This document shows, in pieces, positions 43,601 to 52,056 of a stretch of 64,000 nt of DNA. The translations under genes and the position numbers were made by a program. The stretch's first letter is position 1. Each line of letters opens with the position of its first letter. This DNA is from an uncultured Lutibacter sp. (GTDB lineage Bacteria > Bacteroidota > Bacteroidia > Flavobacteriales > Flavobacteriaceae), in assembly GCF_947493565.1 (NCBI RefSeq), contig NZ_CANLRG010000002.1:1-64000 (forward strand), given 5' to 3'. The notes beneath the pieces were generated by a model. It had not been told where the DNA came from, did no database searches, and saw only the letters and a list, made by a program, of their open reading frames with translations.

Positions 43601-43773
43601 TTATTTAACATTTTAAATAGTATTGTTATATATGTTGTTTTATTGCTAATAATTCAATTTTTTTTGAATTTATTTTTACATTCTATCTGTTTTTAACATT
43701 TTTTTAATATATTCGTCCGTCTTCTTATTAAAGACAAACCTCAATTATTAACCAAAACTATTAAAAACTCAAA

Positions 43774-44817
43774 ATGAAAAAACTAATTCTTTTTTTCGCA
43801 ATTCTTGCTTTAGCTATTGTTGCATGTCAAGACAACTCTGAAGAAGCAACTCCAACTCAAGAAACTTTATCGGTGGATATGAGTGATTTTTACGTATATA
43901 CTGATGATGATTTATCAAGCAGAAGCGCAACAGCTTCAAACAATGATAAGTGTTACAGTATGAAAGTTTTAAACAAGCAATTAGATGAAAACCCAGGCTT
44001 GTATAAAAAAATGTACAACATTGAAAAACACACTAGAACTGTTATTTCCTTAAAAGGAAAGCCAACAAAGCCAGGTGGAGGAAATGGTGGCGGTGGAGGA
44101 ACCACACCAACACCTTATGATGGAACTATCAATATTCCTGTATATGTATATGTAATTTATTCTAATGCTAGCCAAAATATTAGTGATGCACAAGTAAATT
44201 CTCAAATTTCAGTTTTAAATGCTGATTTCAATGATACTAATTATAACGATGTGCCTGCAGAATTTCAAGGTGTAGGTGCAAATATCGATATTAATTTTAC
44301 CCTAGCCACCATAGACAGACAAGCAAATTCCACAACAAGTTGGGGGACAAATAACGCTGTAAAAAGCGCTTATCCAGCTGTACCAGGTCACTTAACTATT
44401 TGGGTGGCAAATATTGGTGGAGGAATTTTAGGATATGCGCAATTTCCAGGAGGAAACGCATCTACAGACGGTGTTGTAATCTCACCTCAATATTTTGGAA
44501 CTACAGGTACAGCTCAAGCTCCATTTGACAAAGGACGTACTGCAACTCATGAAGTTGGTCACTGGTTAAACTTGCGTCATATTTGGGGTGATGGAAGATG
44601 TAAACAAGATGATTTTGTGGCAGATACCCCAAGCTCTGATGGACCTAACTATGGATGCCCTTCTTACCCAACTGTTAACTGTAGATCAAATGACATGACC
44701 ATGAATTATATGGATTACACAGATGATGCTTGTATGAATATGTTTACATTAGGACAAAAAGATAGAATGAGAGCTATTTTTGCATCTGGTGGAGCAAGAG
44801 AAAACTTTGTTCAGTAA
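43774..44817 (+). CDS. M43-type zinc metalloprotease lipoprotein
   Basis: 347 residues. The signal MKKLILFFAILALAIVAC ends in a lipobox Cys (residue 18). A pro-region (to about 85) leads to a glycine linker (KPGGGNGGGGGTTPTP), then the catalytic domain with HEVGHWLNLRHIWGDG (HExxHxxGxxH-like zinc site near residue 260) and the Met-turn TMNYMDYTDDACMNMF. Disulfide-forming Cys pairs frame the domain. The pappalysin/cytophagalysin family M43 is common in secreted flavobacterial proteases. Surface or periplasmic location inferred. A TATATTCG sequence (43708-43715) may be a -7 variant. Confidence 0.9.
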   Translation: MKKLILFFAILALAIVACQDNSEEATPTQETLSVDMSDFYVYTDDDLSSRSATASNNDKCYSMKVLNKQLDENPGLYKKMYNIEKHTRTVISLKGKPTKPGGGNGGGGGTTPTPYDGTINIPVYVYVIYSNASQNISDAQVNSQISVLNADFNDTNYNDVPAEFQGVGANIDINFTLATIDRQANSTTSWGTNNAVKSAYPAVPGHLTIWVANIGGGILGYAQFPGGNASTDGVVISPQYFGTTGTAQAPFDKGRTATHEVGHWLNLRHIWGDGRCKQDDFVADTPSSDGPNYGCPSYPTVNCRSNDMTMNYMDYTDDACMNMFTLGQKDRMRAIFASGGARENFVQ

Positions 44818-44840
44818 AATGAATTTGTTTTATTAATTTT

Positions 44841-44868
44841 AAAAGGAGCTTTTTGCTCCTTTTTTTAT
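44841..44868 (+). terminator. Terminator of the metalloprotease gene
   Basis: Stem AAAAGGAGC (44841-44849), loop TTTTT, stem GCTCCTTTT (44855-44863), then a T run. Confidence 0.85.
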
Positions 44869-44890
44869 TTTTATAGAAAACCCATTTAAA

Positions 44891-45295
44891 ATGAAAACTT
44901 TTATCTATTTATTTATAGTATTAACAACGCTTTACAGTTCTTGTAACAATCAAAACTCAAAAAATCTGGAAATAAACTACAAAGCTCAAACAAGAGGGTT
45001 TAATTATGAAATTCATTTAAAAAATGATACTCTTCAAATTAATAATGATAATATTATTAAAAAAATAAAACTTCATAAAACACAACATTCCCAAATTACC
45101 AATTTGGTGAATTTAATAGATTTTAAAGAAATTAAAAATAACATTTCAACTGATGAATTGGCAGTTGACAGAGCTATTAAAGGAAAATTTAAACTTAAGT
45201 TTAACAACCAAGTTTACGAATATGAATTAGACCATCATAATTTACCCAAAAGCATTCAACAATTATTTACAACATTAGAACAAACTATAAAGTAA
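44891..45295 (+). CDS. Small lipoprotein of unknown function
   Basis: 134 residues with a lipoprotein signal (MKTFIYLFIVLTTLYSSC, Cys18). The mature part is basic and beta/alpha mixed (NNDNIIKKIKLHKTQHSQIT; KGKFKLKFNNQVYEYELDHH). No recognised domain. It starts 22 nt after the protease terminator and ends 2 nt before the convergent rnhA stop, so both flanks are tight. Envelope location inferred from the lipobox. Confidence 0.65.
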   Translation: MKTFIYLFIVLTTLYSSCNNQNSKNLEINYKAQTRGFNYEIHLKNDTLQINNDNIIKKIKLHKTQHSQITNLVNLIDFKEIKNNISTDELAVDRAIKGKFKLKFNNQVYEYELDHHNLPKSIQQLFTTLEQTIK

Positions 45296-45297
45296 AA

Positions 45298-45930
45298 TTA
45301 TTTTCTACCAAAATCAGCAGGAATTTCTCCCCAAGCTTTGGTTTCCCATTTTAATATTTTAGTAGTGTATGTATTCTCTTTCAACCATTTTTCAGCCCTT
45401 TTTACAAAATCAAAAAGCGGTTTATTTTCTTCAGTAATAGGTAAATTGGTTCTACATTGCCCTTTCTTTACCCAATTTATAGCAATTTTAGAATCGGAAT
45501 AAATAGGATACGTTAAATTTCGCTGTTTTAAAAACCCTAAACCATGTACTAGTGCTAAAAATTCACCAATATTATTGGTTCCTTTCTCAAATGGTCCTTG
45601 AATAAAAAGTTGTTTTTTAGATTCAGTATCAACTCCTCTATATTCCATTTTCCCTGGGTTTCCTGAACAAGCAGCATCTACTGAAACTGAAGGCATTATT
45701 GGTTTACCTATTAAAGTAAGTTCTTCATTTGATAAAGCAACTCTTTTAGTAACTTTCCCTTTATAAACATCATAAGTCTCTTTAAAAGCTTTTTCGGCTT
45801 CATCTTTTGAAGAGAATGATTTATATTGAGCTCCTTTAAAATTTGTAATATTCTTCTTACAAGCTTCCCATGAGGTAAAAACACCTGTTTTAGTTCCTTT
45901 CCAAATAACGTAAAATTTTTTTTTAGCCAT
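45298..45930 (-). CDS. rnhA: Ribonuclease H1 with N-terminal viroplasmin-like domain
   Basis: 210 residues. The first 45 residues (KKFYVIWKGTKTGVFTSWEA ... KSFSSKDEAEKAF) are the caulimovirus viroplasmin-type RNA/DNA-hybrid binding domain. The RNase H fold follows: PSVSVDAACSGNPGKMEYRG (first Asp), NNIGEFLALVHGL (Glu), IYSDSKIAINWVKKG (Asp). It cleaves RNA in RNA-DNA hybrids. Its start overlaps the end of purN by 8 nt, so the two form one operon. Confidence 0.92.
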   Translation of the reverse strand: MAKKKFYVIWKGTKTGVFTSWEACKKNITNFKGAQYKSFSSKDEAEKAFKETYDVYKGKVTKRVALSNEELTLIGKPIMPSVSVDAACSGNPGKMEYRGVDTESKKQLFIQGPFEKGTNNIGEFLALVHGLGFLKQRNLTYPIYSDSKIAINWVKKGQCRTNLPITEENKPLFDFVKRAEKWLKENTYTTKILKWETKAWGEIPADFGRK

Positions 45931-46492
45931 TTTTTAACAACACTTTTTCAATAATTTCTGGAAAATACCTATATTCTAACTCATGAATTTTTTCAGCAAC
46001 ATTATCTGCAGTATCAGTTGATAAAACTTCAAAACGTTTTTGAAAAATAATAGCGCCTTCATCATAATTTTCATTTACAAAATGAATGGTAATTCCAGAT
46101 TCTCTCTCATTATTTTTTACTACTGCATTGTGCACATGCATTCCATACATACCCTTTCCTCCATACTTAGGCAATAAAGCTGGGTGAATATTTAGTATTT
46201 TATTAGGAAAAGCATTAATTATAGATATTGGGATTTTCCATAAAAAGCCAGCCAAAATAATAAAATCTGCTTTTTCTTTTAATAAATTTAAAATTTTATC
46301 CGAAAAAATAAAATCACCCTTATCAAAGGTAACACTACTAATTCCCAACCTATTAGCTCGTTCTAAAACTTTAGCCTCTTTATTATTTGACAATACCAAA
46401 TCTACCGATATAGTTTTATGGTTATTAAAATATTTTATGATATTTTCAGCGTTAGTTCCTGATCCTGAGGCAAATATTGCAATACGTTTCAT
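45923..46492 (-). CDS. purN: Phosphoribosylglycinamide formyltransferase
   Basis: 189 residues. IAIFASGSGTNAENI is the substrate phosphate loop; ILAGFLWKIP, ILNIHPALLPKYGGKGMYG (catalytic Asn/His) and SGITIHFVNENYDEGAIIFQ are the folate and catalytic blocks. It transfers a formyl group from 10-formyl-THF in purine synthesis. It is divergent from acpP, a gene order usual in flavobacteria. Confidence 0.96.
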   Translation of the reverse strand: MKRIAIFASGSGTNAENIIKYFNNHKTISVDLVLSNNKEAKVLERANRLGISSVTFDKGDFIFSDKILNLLKEKADFIILAGFLWKIPISIINAFPNKILNIHPALLPKYGGKGMYGMHVHNAVVKNNERESGITIHFVNENYDEGAIIFQKRFEVLSTDTADNVAEKIHELEYRYFPEIIEKVLLKNG

Positions 46493-46674
46493 TTCAAATT
46501 AAATTCGTTTTTAATTTTTTAGAATATTCTATTTCAAAAAAAGAATTGTGTTTGCCACAAATAAAATAAATAATTGATAACTTTTAATGGTTAAATACAA
46601 AAACTTTTAATAATTTTAATCTGCAAAATAGGTACTTTTATCGATTAAAAGATTTTCATTTAAATAAAGTTTTA

Positions 46675-46682
46675 TATTTTTG
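46675..46682 (+). promoter_or_regulatory. -7 element TATTTTTG of the acpP-fabF-rnc unit
   Basis: Exact TAnnTTTG match 31 nt before the acpP ATG. The remaining 220-bp purN-acpP gap shows no other feature I can support. Confidence 0.55.
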
Positions 46683-46713
46683 CCGAGTAATTAAATTTTA
46701 AAATTAAAAAATT

Positions 46714-46950
46714 ATGTCAGACATTGCATCAAGAGTAAAAGCCATTATCGTAGATAAATTAGGCGTTGACGAAAATGAAGTAACAATCGAAGCTAGCTTT
46801 ACTAACGACTTAGGAGCAGACTCACTTGATACTGTTGAATTAATCATGGAATTCGAAAAAGAATTCGATATTCAAATACCAGACGATCAGGCTGAAAATA
46901 TTGGTACTGTTGGTCAAGCAATTAGCTATATAGAAGACGCAAAAAAGTAA
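46714..46950 (+). CDS. acpP: Acyl carrier protein
   Basis: 78 residues, acidic, helical. Ser37 in [12 protein letters not shown] is the phosphopantetheine attachment site. It carries growing acyl chains for fatty-acid synthesis and is the substrate form for the desaturase encoded at 3433. fabF follows by 6 nt. Confidence 0.98.
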   Translation: MSDIASRVKAIIVDKLGVDENEVTIEASFTNDLGADSLDTVELIMEFEKEFDIQIPDDQAENIGTVGQAISYIEDAKK

Positions 46951-46956
46951 TTTTAT

Positions 46957-48207
46957 ATGGAAATTAAACGAGTTGTAGTAACTGGACTTGGAGCATTAAC
47001 ACCAATAGGAAATACTGTAAAAGATTATTGGAATGGTCTCACCAATGGAGAAAGTGGAGCTGCTCCAATAACGTATTTCGACGCCTCCAAGTTCAAAACT
47101 CGTTTCGCTTGCGAATTAAAAAACTTTAATGCCAACGATTTTATTGATAGAAAAGAAGCTAGAAAAATGGACAGGTTTACTCAGTATGCAATGGTTGCAA
47201 CTGATGAAGCCATTTTAGATGCTAATCTTGATATTGAAAAACTAGATAAAAATAGAGTTGGTGTCATTTGGGGAGCTGGAATTGGAGGTTTAGAAACTTT
47301 TCAAAATGAAGTTTTAAACTTTGCCAATGGTGATGGCACTCCAAGATTCAACCCTTTCTTTATTCCAAAAATGATTGCAGACATTGCTCCAGGACAAATT
47401 TCCATTAAATATGGGTTTAGAGGACCAAATTTTGCAACCGTTTCTGCTTGTGCATCATCTTCCAACGCAATTATTGATGCCCTTAACTATATCCGTCTTG
47501 GATATGCAGATGTAATGGTATCTGGTGGTTCTGAAGCCGCAGTTACAATTGCTGGAATGGGAGGTTTTAATGCTCTTCAAGCACTTTCTACAAGAAATGA
47601 TGACCCTACAACAGCTTCGAGACCATTTGACAAAGATCGTGATGGTTTTGTTTTAGGTGAAGGTGCAGGAACACTTATTCTTGAAGAATATGAGCACGCC
47701 AAGGCTAGAGGCGCAAAAATATATGCCGAAATAGGCGGTGGAGGTTTATCTGCCGACGCTTATCACATTACTGCCCCACACCCTGATGGATTGGGAGCTT
47801 ACAACGTAATGGCAAATTGTTTAAAAGATGCTGGTTTAAAACCAGAAGATGTTGATGCTATTAACATGCACGGAACTTCAACTCCTCTTGGAGATATTGC
47901 CGAAGCTAAAGCTATTTTAGAGGTTTTTGGAGAGCATGCCTACAAGCTAAACATAAATTCAACCAAGTCAATGACTGGTCATTTACTAGGTGCTGCAGGA
48001 GCAGTTGAAGCTATTGCTTCAATACTTGCCATCAAAAATGGCATCGTACCTCCTACAATAAATCACTTCACTAGTGATGATCAAATTGACAGTAAATTAA
48101 ACTTTACGTTTAATAAAGCTCAAAAACGTACTGTAAATGTAGCCATGAGTAATACTTTTGGATTTGGAGGACACAATGCTTGTGTACTCTTTAAAAAACT
48201 AGAATAA
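46957..48207 (+). CDS. fabF: 3-oxoacyl-ACP synthase II
   Basis: 416 residues, full length. VVVTGLGALTPIGN opens the thiolase fold; the catalytic Cys is in ATVSACASSSNAI (near 165), catalytic histidines in NMHGTSTPLGD (near 305) and TKSMTGHLLGAAGA (near 340), and the end is FGFGGHNACVLF. It elongates acyl-ACP with malonyl-ACP. Part of acpP-fabF-rnc. Confidence 0.98.
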   Translation: MEIKRVVVTGLGALTPIGNTVKDYWNGLTNGESGAAPITYFDASKFKTRFACELKNFNANDFIDRKEARKMDRFTQYAMVATDEAILDANLDIEKLDKNRVGVIWGAGIGGLETFQNEVLNFANGDGTPRFNPFFIPKMIADIAPGQISIKYGFRGPNFATVSACASSSNAIIDALNYIRLGYADVMVSGGSEAAVTIAGMGGFNALQALSTRNDDPTTASRPFDKDRDGFVLGEGAGTLILEEYEHAKARGAKIYAEIGGGGLSADAYHITAPHPDGLGAYNVMANCLKDAGLKPEDVDAINMHGTSTPLGDIAEAKAILEVFGEHAYKLNINSTKSMTGHLLGAAGAVEAIASILAIKNGIVPPTINHFTSDDQIDSKLNFTFNKAQKRTVNVAMSNTFGFGGHNACVLFKKLE

Positions 48208-48222
48208 CCGCTAAATTATTGA

Positions 48223-48963
48223 ATGAACTTCATTCGTAAAATTATTGATACTCGCATTAAAAATGACGAGTCCTTTTTTGTTGAATTAAAAAAAATTATA
48301 GGATTTACTCCTAAGAACCTCTCTTTTTATAAAAAAGCATTTATACATCGCTCTGTTAAAGAGTTAGATAAAGAAACTGGCTATCCTATAAATTATGAAC
48401 GTTTAGAATTTTTGGGCGATGCCATGTTAAGCGCAATTATAGCTTCCTACCTATTTAATGAAGTGCCTTCAGGAGATGAGGGATATTTAACTCAAATGAG
48501 GTCTAAAATTGTAAGTAGAGAACATTTAAATGAACTTGGAAGAGATTTAGGATTACTTCGTTTTGTAAAAAGCAATATCGCAAGCTCAAAATTTGGAGAA
48601 AACATACATGGCAATATCTTTGAAGCTTTAGTGGGCGCTATCTATTCAGATAGAGGATATAATTATTGTAAAAAATTTATTTATAAACGCGTTATTGATC
48701 CTTATGTTGACGTTTTAAAATTAGAAGGTAAAATAACTAGTTATAAAAGTATTTTTATTGAATGGTGTCAAAAAACAAAAAAAGATTTCAATTTTGATGT
48801 TTATGAAGACACCGGGAACGATACTGTAAAACACTTTAGCGTAAAACTTTACTTAGATAAAAAAATTATTGCAAAAGGAAGAGCAACTTCTAAGAAAAAA
48901 GCTGAAGAAATTGCAGCAAAAAGAGCCTATTATGCGTTCCAAGATGAAATTTCTACATTTTAA
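48223..48963 (+). CDS. rnc: Ribonuclease III
   Basis: 246 residues. The signature YERLEFLGDAMLSAIIASYL lies near residue 63; GNIFEALVGAIYSDRGY holds the later catalytic acidic residues; the C-terminal double-stranded RNA binding domain ends ATSKKKAEEIAAKRAYYAF. It processes rRNA precursors and other duplex RNA. 15 nt after fabF, in the order conserved in flavobacteria. Confidence 0.97.
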   Translation: MNFIRKIIDTRIKNDESFFVELKKIIGFTPKNLSFYKKAFIHRSVKELDKETGYPINYERLEFLGDAMLSAIIASYLFNEVPSGDEGYLTQMRSKIVSREHLNELGRDLGLLRFVKSNIASSKFGENIHGNIFEALVGAIYSDRGYNYCKKFIYKRVIDPYVDVLKLEGKITSYKSIFIEWCQKTKKDFNFDVYEDTGNDTVKHFSVKLYLDKKIIAKGRATSKKKAEEIAAKRAYYAFQDEISTF

Positions 48964-48970
48964 AATTAAT

Positions 48971-48998
48971 AATTTTACGAATACGATTTCGTAAAATT
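48971..48998. terminator. Hairpin after rnc
   Basis: Perfect 11-bp stem AATTTTACGAA (48971-48981) and TTCGTAAAATT (48988-48998), loop TACGAT. The U tract is poor, so termination may be partial. Confidence 0.55.
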
Positions 48999-49023
48999 AT
49001 TAGTTACTGTTAGTAAACAATAG

Positions 49024-49031
49024 TACTTTTG
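49024..49031 (+). promoter_or_regulatory. -7 element TACTTTTG before the IPExxxVDY gene
   Basis: Exact TAnnTTTG match 23 nt before the ATG at 49054, downstream of the rnc hairpin, so this gene and pyk probably have their own promoter. Confidence 0.5.
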
Positions 49032-49053
49032 TAAATCAATATTCATTCTTTAT

Positions 49054-49512
49054 ATGCAACTATTTACGCTTGATTTTGAAGATGATTATTCACTAATCGG
49101 AATTCACTCACCTGAAGAAGATTACAGACTGGCTTATCTTTTAAATTTACATTTAAAAACAAAATTAACCAGATATAAACACCATTTAGATTTTGAAAAT
49201 TCTGAAGCAGAATTTCCATTATTTGAATTTAAAGACGAAACTAATTTTAACAATTATTATTTAATTAATAACAAACACACACAGCTCAATAGCGAACTTA
49301 AAAACGAGGGTTTATTTGGAGGAAATATTAGTACAACTTCATATTTAATACCTGAAAAAAAGAACATTGATTATTTCTTGAAAATTGAAGGTTGTAACAG
49401 CGACATTTTTATCAAAAATTTAGTAGTTAACTTAAATAACATTCAACAAATAATCACCTCTTATTCTATTGAACCTAACACATTAAAATCAAAAGATCAC
49501 TTAATTTTTTAA
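49054..49512 (+). CDS. IPExxxVDY family protein
   Basis: 152 residues, no signal. TTSYLIPEKKNIDYFLKIEG near residue 108 is the family-naming IPE-x3-(V/I)DY motif. The family is restricted to Bacteroidota and is regularly encoded between rnc and pyk; its function is unknown. It ends 2 nt before pyk. Confidence 0.88.
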   Translation: MQLFTLDFEDDYSLIGIHSPEEDYRLAYLLNLHLKTKLTRYKHHLDFENSEAEFPLFEFKDETNFNNYYLINNKHTQLNSELKNEGLFGGNISTTSYLIPEKKNIDYFLKIEGCNSDIFIKNLVVNLNNIQQIITSYSIEPNTLKSKDHLIF

Positions 49513-49514
49513 TT

Positions 49515-50963
49515 ATGGCAGAAAACAGAAAACGAACTAAAATTGTAGCAACATTAGGACCAGCTTGCAGTACTAAAGATATCCTTGAAAAAATGATGGA
49601 ATCTGGTGTAAATGTGTTCAGAGTTAATTTTTCACATGCCGAATATACCGATGTTGAGAAAAAAATAAAACTTATAAGAGAAATTAATAAAAGTCGCAAC
49701 TTTAACGTTGCTATTTTAGCTGATTTGCAAGGCCCAAAATTACGTGTAGGTAAAATGGCTGAAAAAGTAAAATTAGAAGTTGGAGACACTTTTATTTTTA
49801 CTACAAATAAATGCGAAGGGACTAATGAAAAGGCTTATATGACTTACCAAAATTTTCCAAAAGATGTACAAGTAGGTGAACACATTTTGGTAGATGATGG
49901 CAAACTATTATTTGAAGTAATTGATACAGATAGAGACAGTCAAGTTATAACAAAAGTATTGCGAGGCGGCAAATTAAAATCTAAAAAAGGGGTAAACTTA
50001 CCTAACACTAAAATTTCATTGCCTGCACTTACAAAAAAAGATATTGAAGATGTATTATTTGCCATTAAAATGAAGGTAGATTGGATTGCTCTTTCTTTTG
50101 TGAGAACTCCTGAAGATTTAATTCAATTAAAAGAATTAATTAAAGAAAACTCTTCTTATAAAATACCAATTATAGCAAAAATTGAAAAGCCTGAAGCGGT
50201 TGAAAATATTGATAAGCTAACACCATATTGCGATGCTTTAATGTGCGCTCGAGGTGATTTGGGGGTAGAAGTTCCAATGGAAAAAGTTCCTTTGATACAA
50301 AAAAGATTAGTGCTTAAAGCTAAAAAAGCACACATTCCAATTATAATTGCTACTCAAATGATGGAAACAATGATAACCAATCAAGTTCCAACAAGAGCGG
50401 AGGTTAATGATGTTGCAAATTCAATAATGGATGGGGCTGATGCTGTAATGCTATCTGGTGAAACTTCTGTTGGAGAATTTCCATTAGAAGTGATTAAACA
50501 AATGCGAAAAATAATTGAAAGTGTAGAAAATTCTCCACTTATTTCAATGCCTGAAACTTATGTGCAATGTATTAACGAACGCTTTATTTCAAAAGCTATT
50601 TGCCATCAAGCGTCTATTATGGCAAATTCAATTAATGCAGAGGTAATTACCACTTTAACAGATTCAGGATTTACCGCTTTTCAAATTTCTTCTTGGAGAC
50701 CAAAATCAAATATTCTTGTTTTCTCTTCTAACAGACGAATTTTAGCTATGTTAAATTTACTTTGGGGAGTTAAAGGCATTTATTACGATCGTTTTGTAAG
50801 CACAGATCAAACCATTGAAGACATTAATAATTTAGCCCATGAAAGAGGGTATTTAAATGAAGGTGACTTTGCAATTAACATAACTTCAATGCCTGTTAAA
50901 CAAAGAGGTATGGCAAATACCATGAGAATAACAGAATATAAGGAAACCAAAAAAAGTAATTAA
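49515..50963 (+). CDS. pyk: Pyruvate kinase
   Basis: 482 residues. KIVATLGPAC and VFRVNFSHA at the start, ILADLQGPKLRVG, IIAKIEKPEAVENID (catalytic Lys/Glu), CARGDLGVEVPMEKVP, TQMMETMITNQVPTRAEVND and DGADAVMLSGETSVGEFP are all present; the C-terminal regulatory domain follows. Converts PEP and ADP to pyruvate and ATP. Its stop overlaps the convergent DUF2891 gene end by 4 nt, leaving no room for a terminator between them. Confidence 0.98.
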   Translation: MAENRKRTKIVATLGPACSTKDILEKMMESGVNVFRVNFSHAEYTDVEKKIKLIREINKSRNFNVAILADLQGPKLRVGKMAEKVKLEVGDTFIFTTNKCEGTNEKAYMTYQNFPKDVQVGEHILVDDGKLLFEVIDTDRDSQVITKVLRGGKLKSKKGVNLPNTKISLPALTKKDIEDVLFAIKMKVDWIALSFVRTPEDLIQLKELIKENSSYKIPIIAKIEKPEAVENIDKLTPYCDALMCARGDLGVEVPMEKVPLIQKRLVLKAKKAHIPIIIATQMMETMITNQVPTRAEVNDVANSIMDGADAVMLSGETSVGEFPLEVIKQMRKIIESVENSPLISMPETYVQCINERFISKAICHQASIMANSINAEVITTLTDSGFTAFQISSWRPKSNILVFSSNRRILAMLNLLWGVKGIYYDRFVSTDQTIEDINNLAHERGYLNEGDFAINITSMPVKQRGMANTMRITEYKETKKSN

Positions 50964-52054
50964 TTACTTTTTAATATAGCATACAAAGCAAACGAAGCTA
51001 ACCAATGGGCTCCGGCATATTCGCCAGAGTCCATTTTTTTATAACTATAATCAAAATGTTTGTTGGCCAAATTTAACATCTTATCATTATGTAGTGTTAA
51101 ACCTATTTCATACAAACACCAAGCTCTACTAAAGTTTAAACCATCTAAATGCGCTAATTTTCCGTCGGATCTATCGGTAACTTCAGCCACTTCCAAATAA
51201 GTTGATGGATGTTGTCTGAAATTTGGTAAAAAATTGTCTAACCAACTCGTAAATTCTTCTTCTGGTAATACTTTCATCATTAAAGATGCTTCTTGTAAAC
51301 AAGGAGATAAAAAATCAAATCCACCAGGCTCCCAAGTAATTGGACATCCTTTATCATTCAAATAATATTCTTTTGCTTTAACCTCAATTATAGCTGCTAA
51401 CTCAGGAGCATATTTTTTTGCATAATCCAAGGCAAAAGACATACCAAAAGCGGTATTTGGATGTTCTCCTACCCTAATTGGATAGGTTAATTTTGGTAAA
51501 AATTCTATGTATTTATTTTCTATTAATTTTACTAAAGGTTCTAAATTTTGGTAAAGTTCCAAGGACTCTTCAGTGTTCCAATCTCGCAAAGTTTCTGCTA
51601 CTTTTAACAGCCAAGCCCACCCGTAAGTTCGCTCAAAAGTTTTATTATGAACATCCTCAAAATATTCGATTTCTTTTAAAATATTTTCTTTGGTGATGTT
51701 TTTTTGAAGTTTCGCAAAAATGGCATCTCTATGTTCAAAGTTTGGAAGTTCTTTTAAAATATTTAATAAAGTCCAATGCCCATGTACAGAAGAGTGCCAG
51801 TCAAAACAACCATAAAACGCTGGGTGCAACTCAGAAGGTTCTTTTAAATAAGAGCTGTCTCCTAAAACTTGACCTAATTTATTGGGATACTCTTGGTCAA
51901 TACATTCAAAAGCAAAATGATATAAATAATTGGCACTTTTTTTATTTAATTCGGGTTTTGGATACATCGTGGCACCTTCTAATTTAGAAGTAGTATTGGG
52001 CTGACAACCGCAGGTAATTATTCCTAAAAGGAGTACTAAAAAAATTCTTTGCAT
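50960..52054 (-). CDS. DUF2891 lipoprotein
   Basis: 364 residues with a lipoprotein signal (MQRIFLVLLLGIITCGC). The DUF2891 hallmarks HPAFYGCFDWHSSVHGHWTL and TYGWAWLLKV are present, with LDYAKKYAPEL and ITWEPGGFDFLSPCLQEASL further on; the all-helical layout resembles an alpha/alpha toroid. Function of the family is not known, although the toroid and the conserved His/Asp/Glu suggest a hydrolase. It follows the M28 peptidase gene by 2 nt, so they are cotranscribed. Confidence 0.88.
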   Translation of the reverse strand: MQRIFLVLLLGIITCGCQPNTTSKLEGATMYPKPELNKKSANYLYHFAFECIDQEYPNKLGQVLGDSSYLKEPSELHPAFYGCFDWHSSVHGHWTLLNILKELPNFEHRDAIFAKLQKNITKENILKEIEYFEDVHNKTFERTYGWAWLLKVAETLRDWNTEESLELYQNLEPLVKLIENKYIEFLPKLTYPIRVGEHPNTAFGMSFALDYAKKYAPELAAIIEVKAKEYYLNDKGCPITWEPGGFDFLSPCLQEASLMMKVLPEEEFTSWLDNFLPNFRQHPSTYLEVAEVTDRSDGKLAHLDGLNFSRAWCLYEIGLTLHNDKMLNLANKHFDYSYKKMDSGEYAGAHWLASFALYAILKSN

Positions 52055-52056
52055 GA

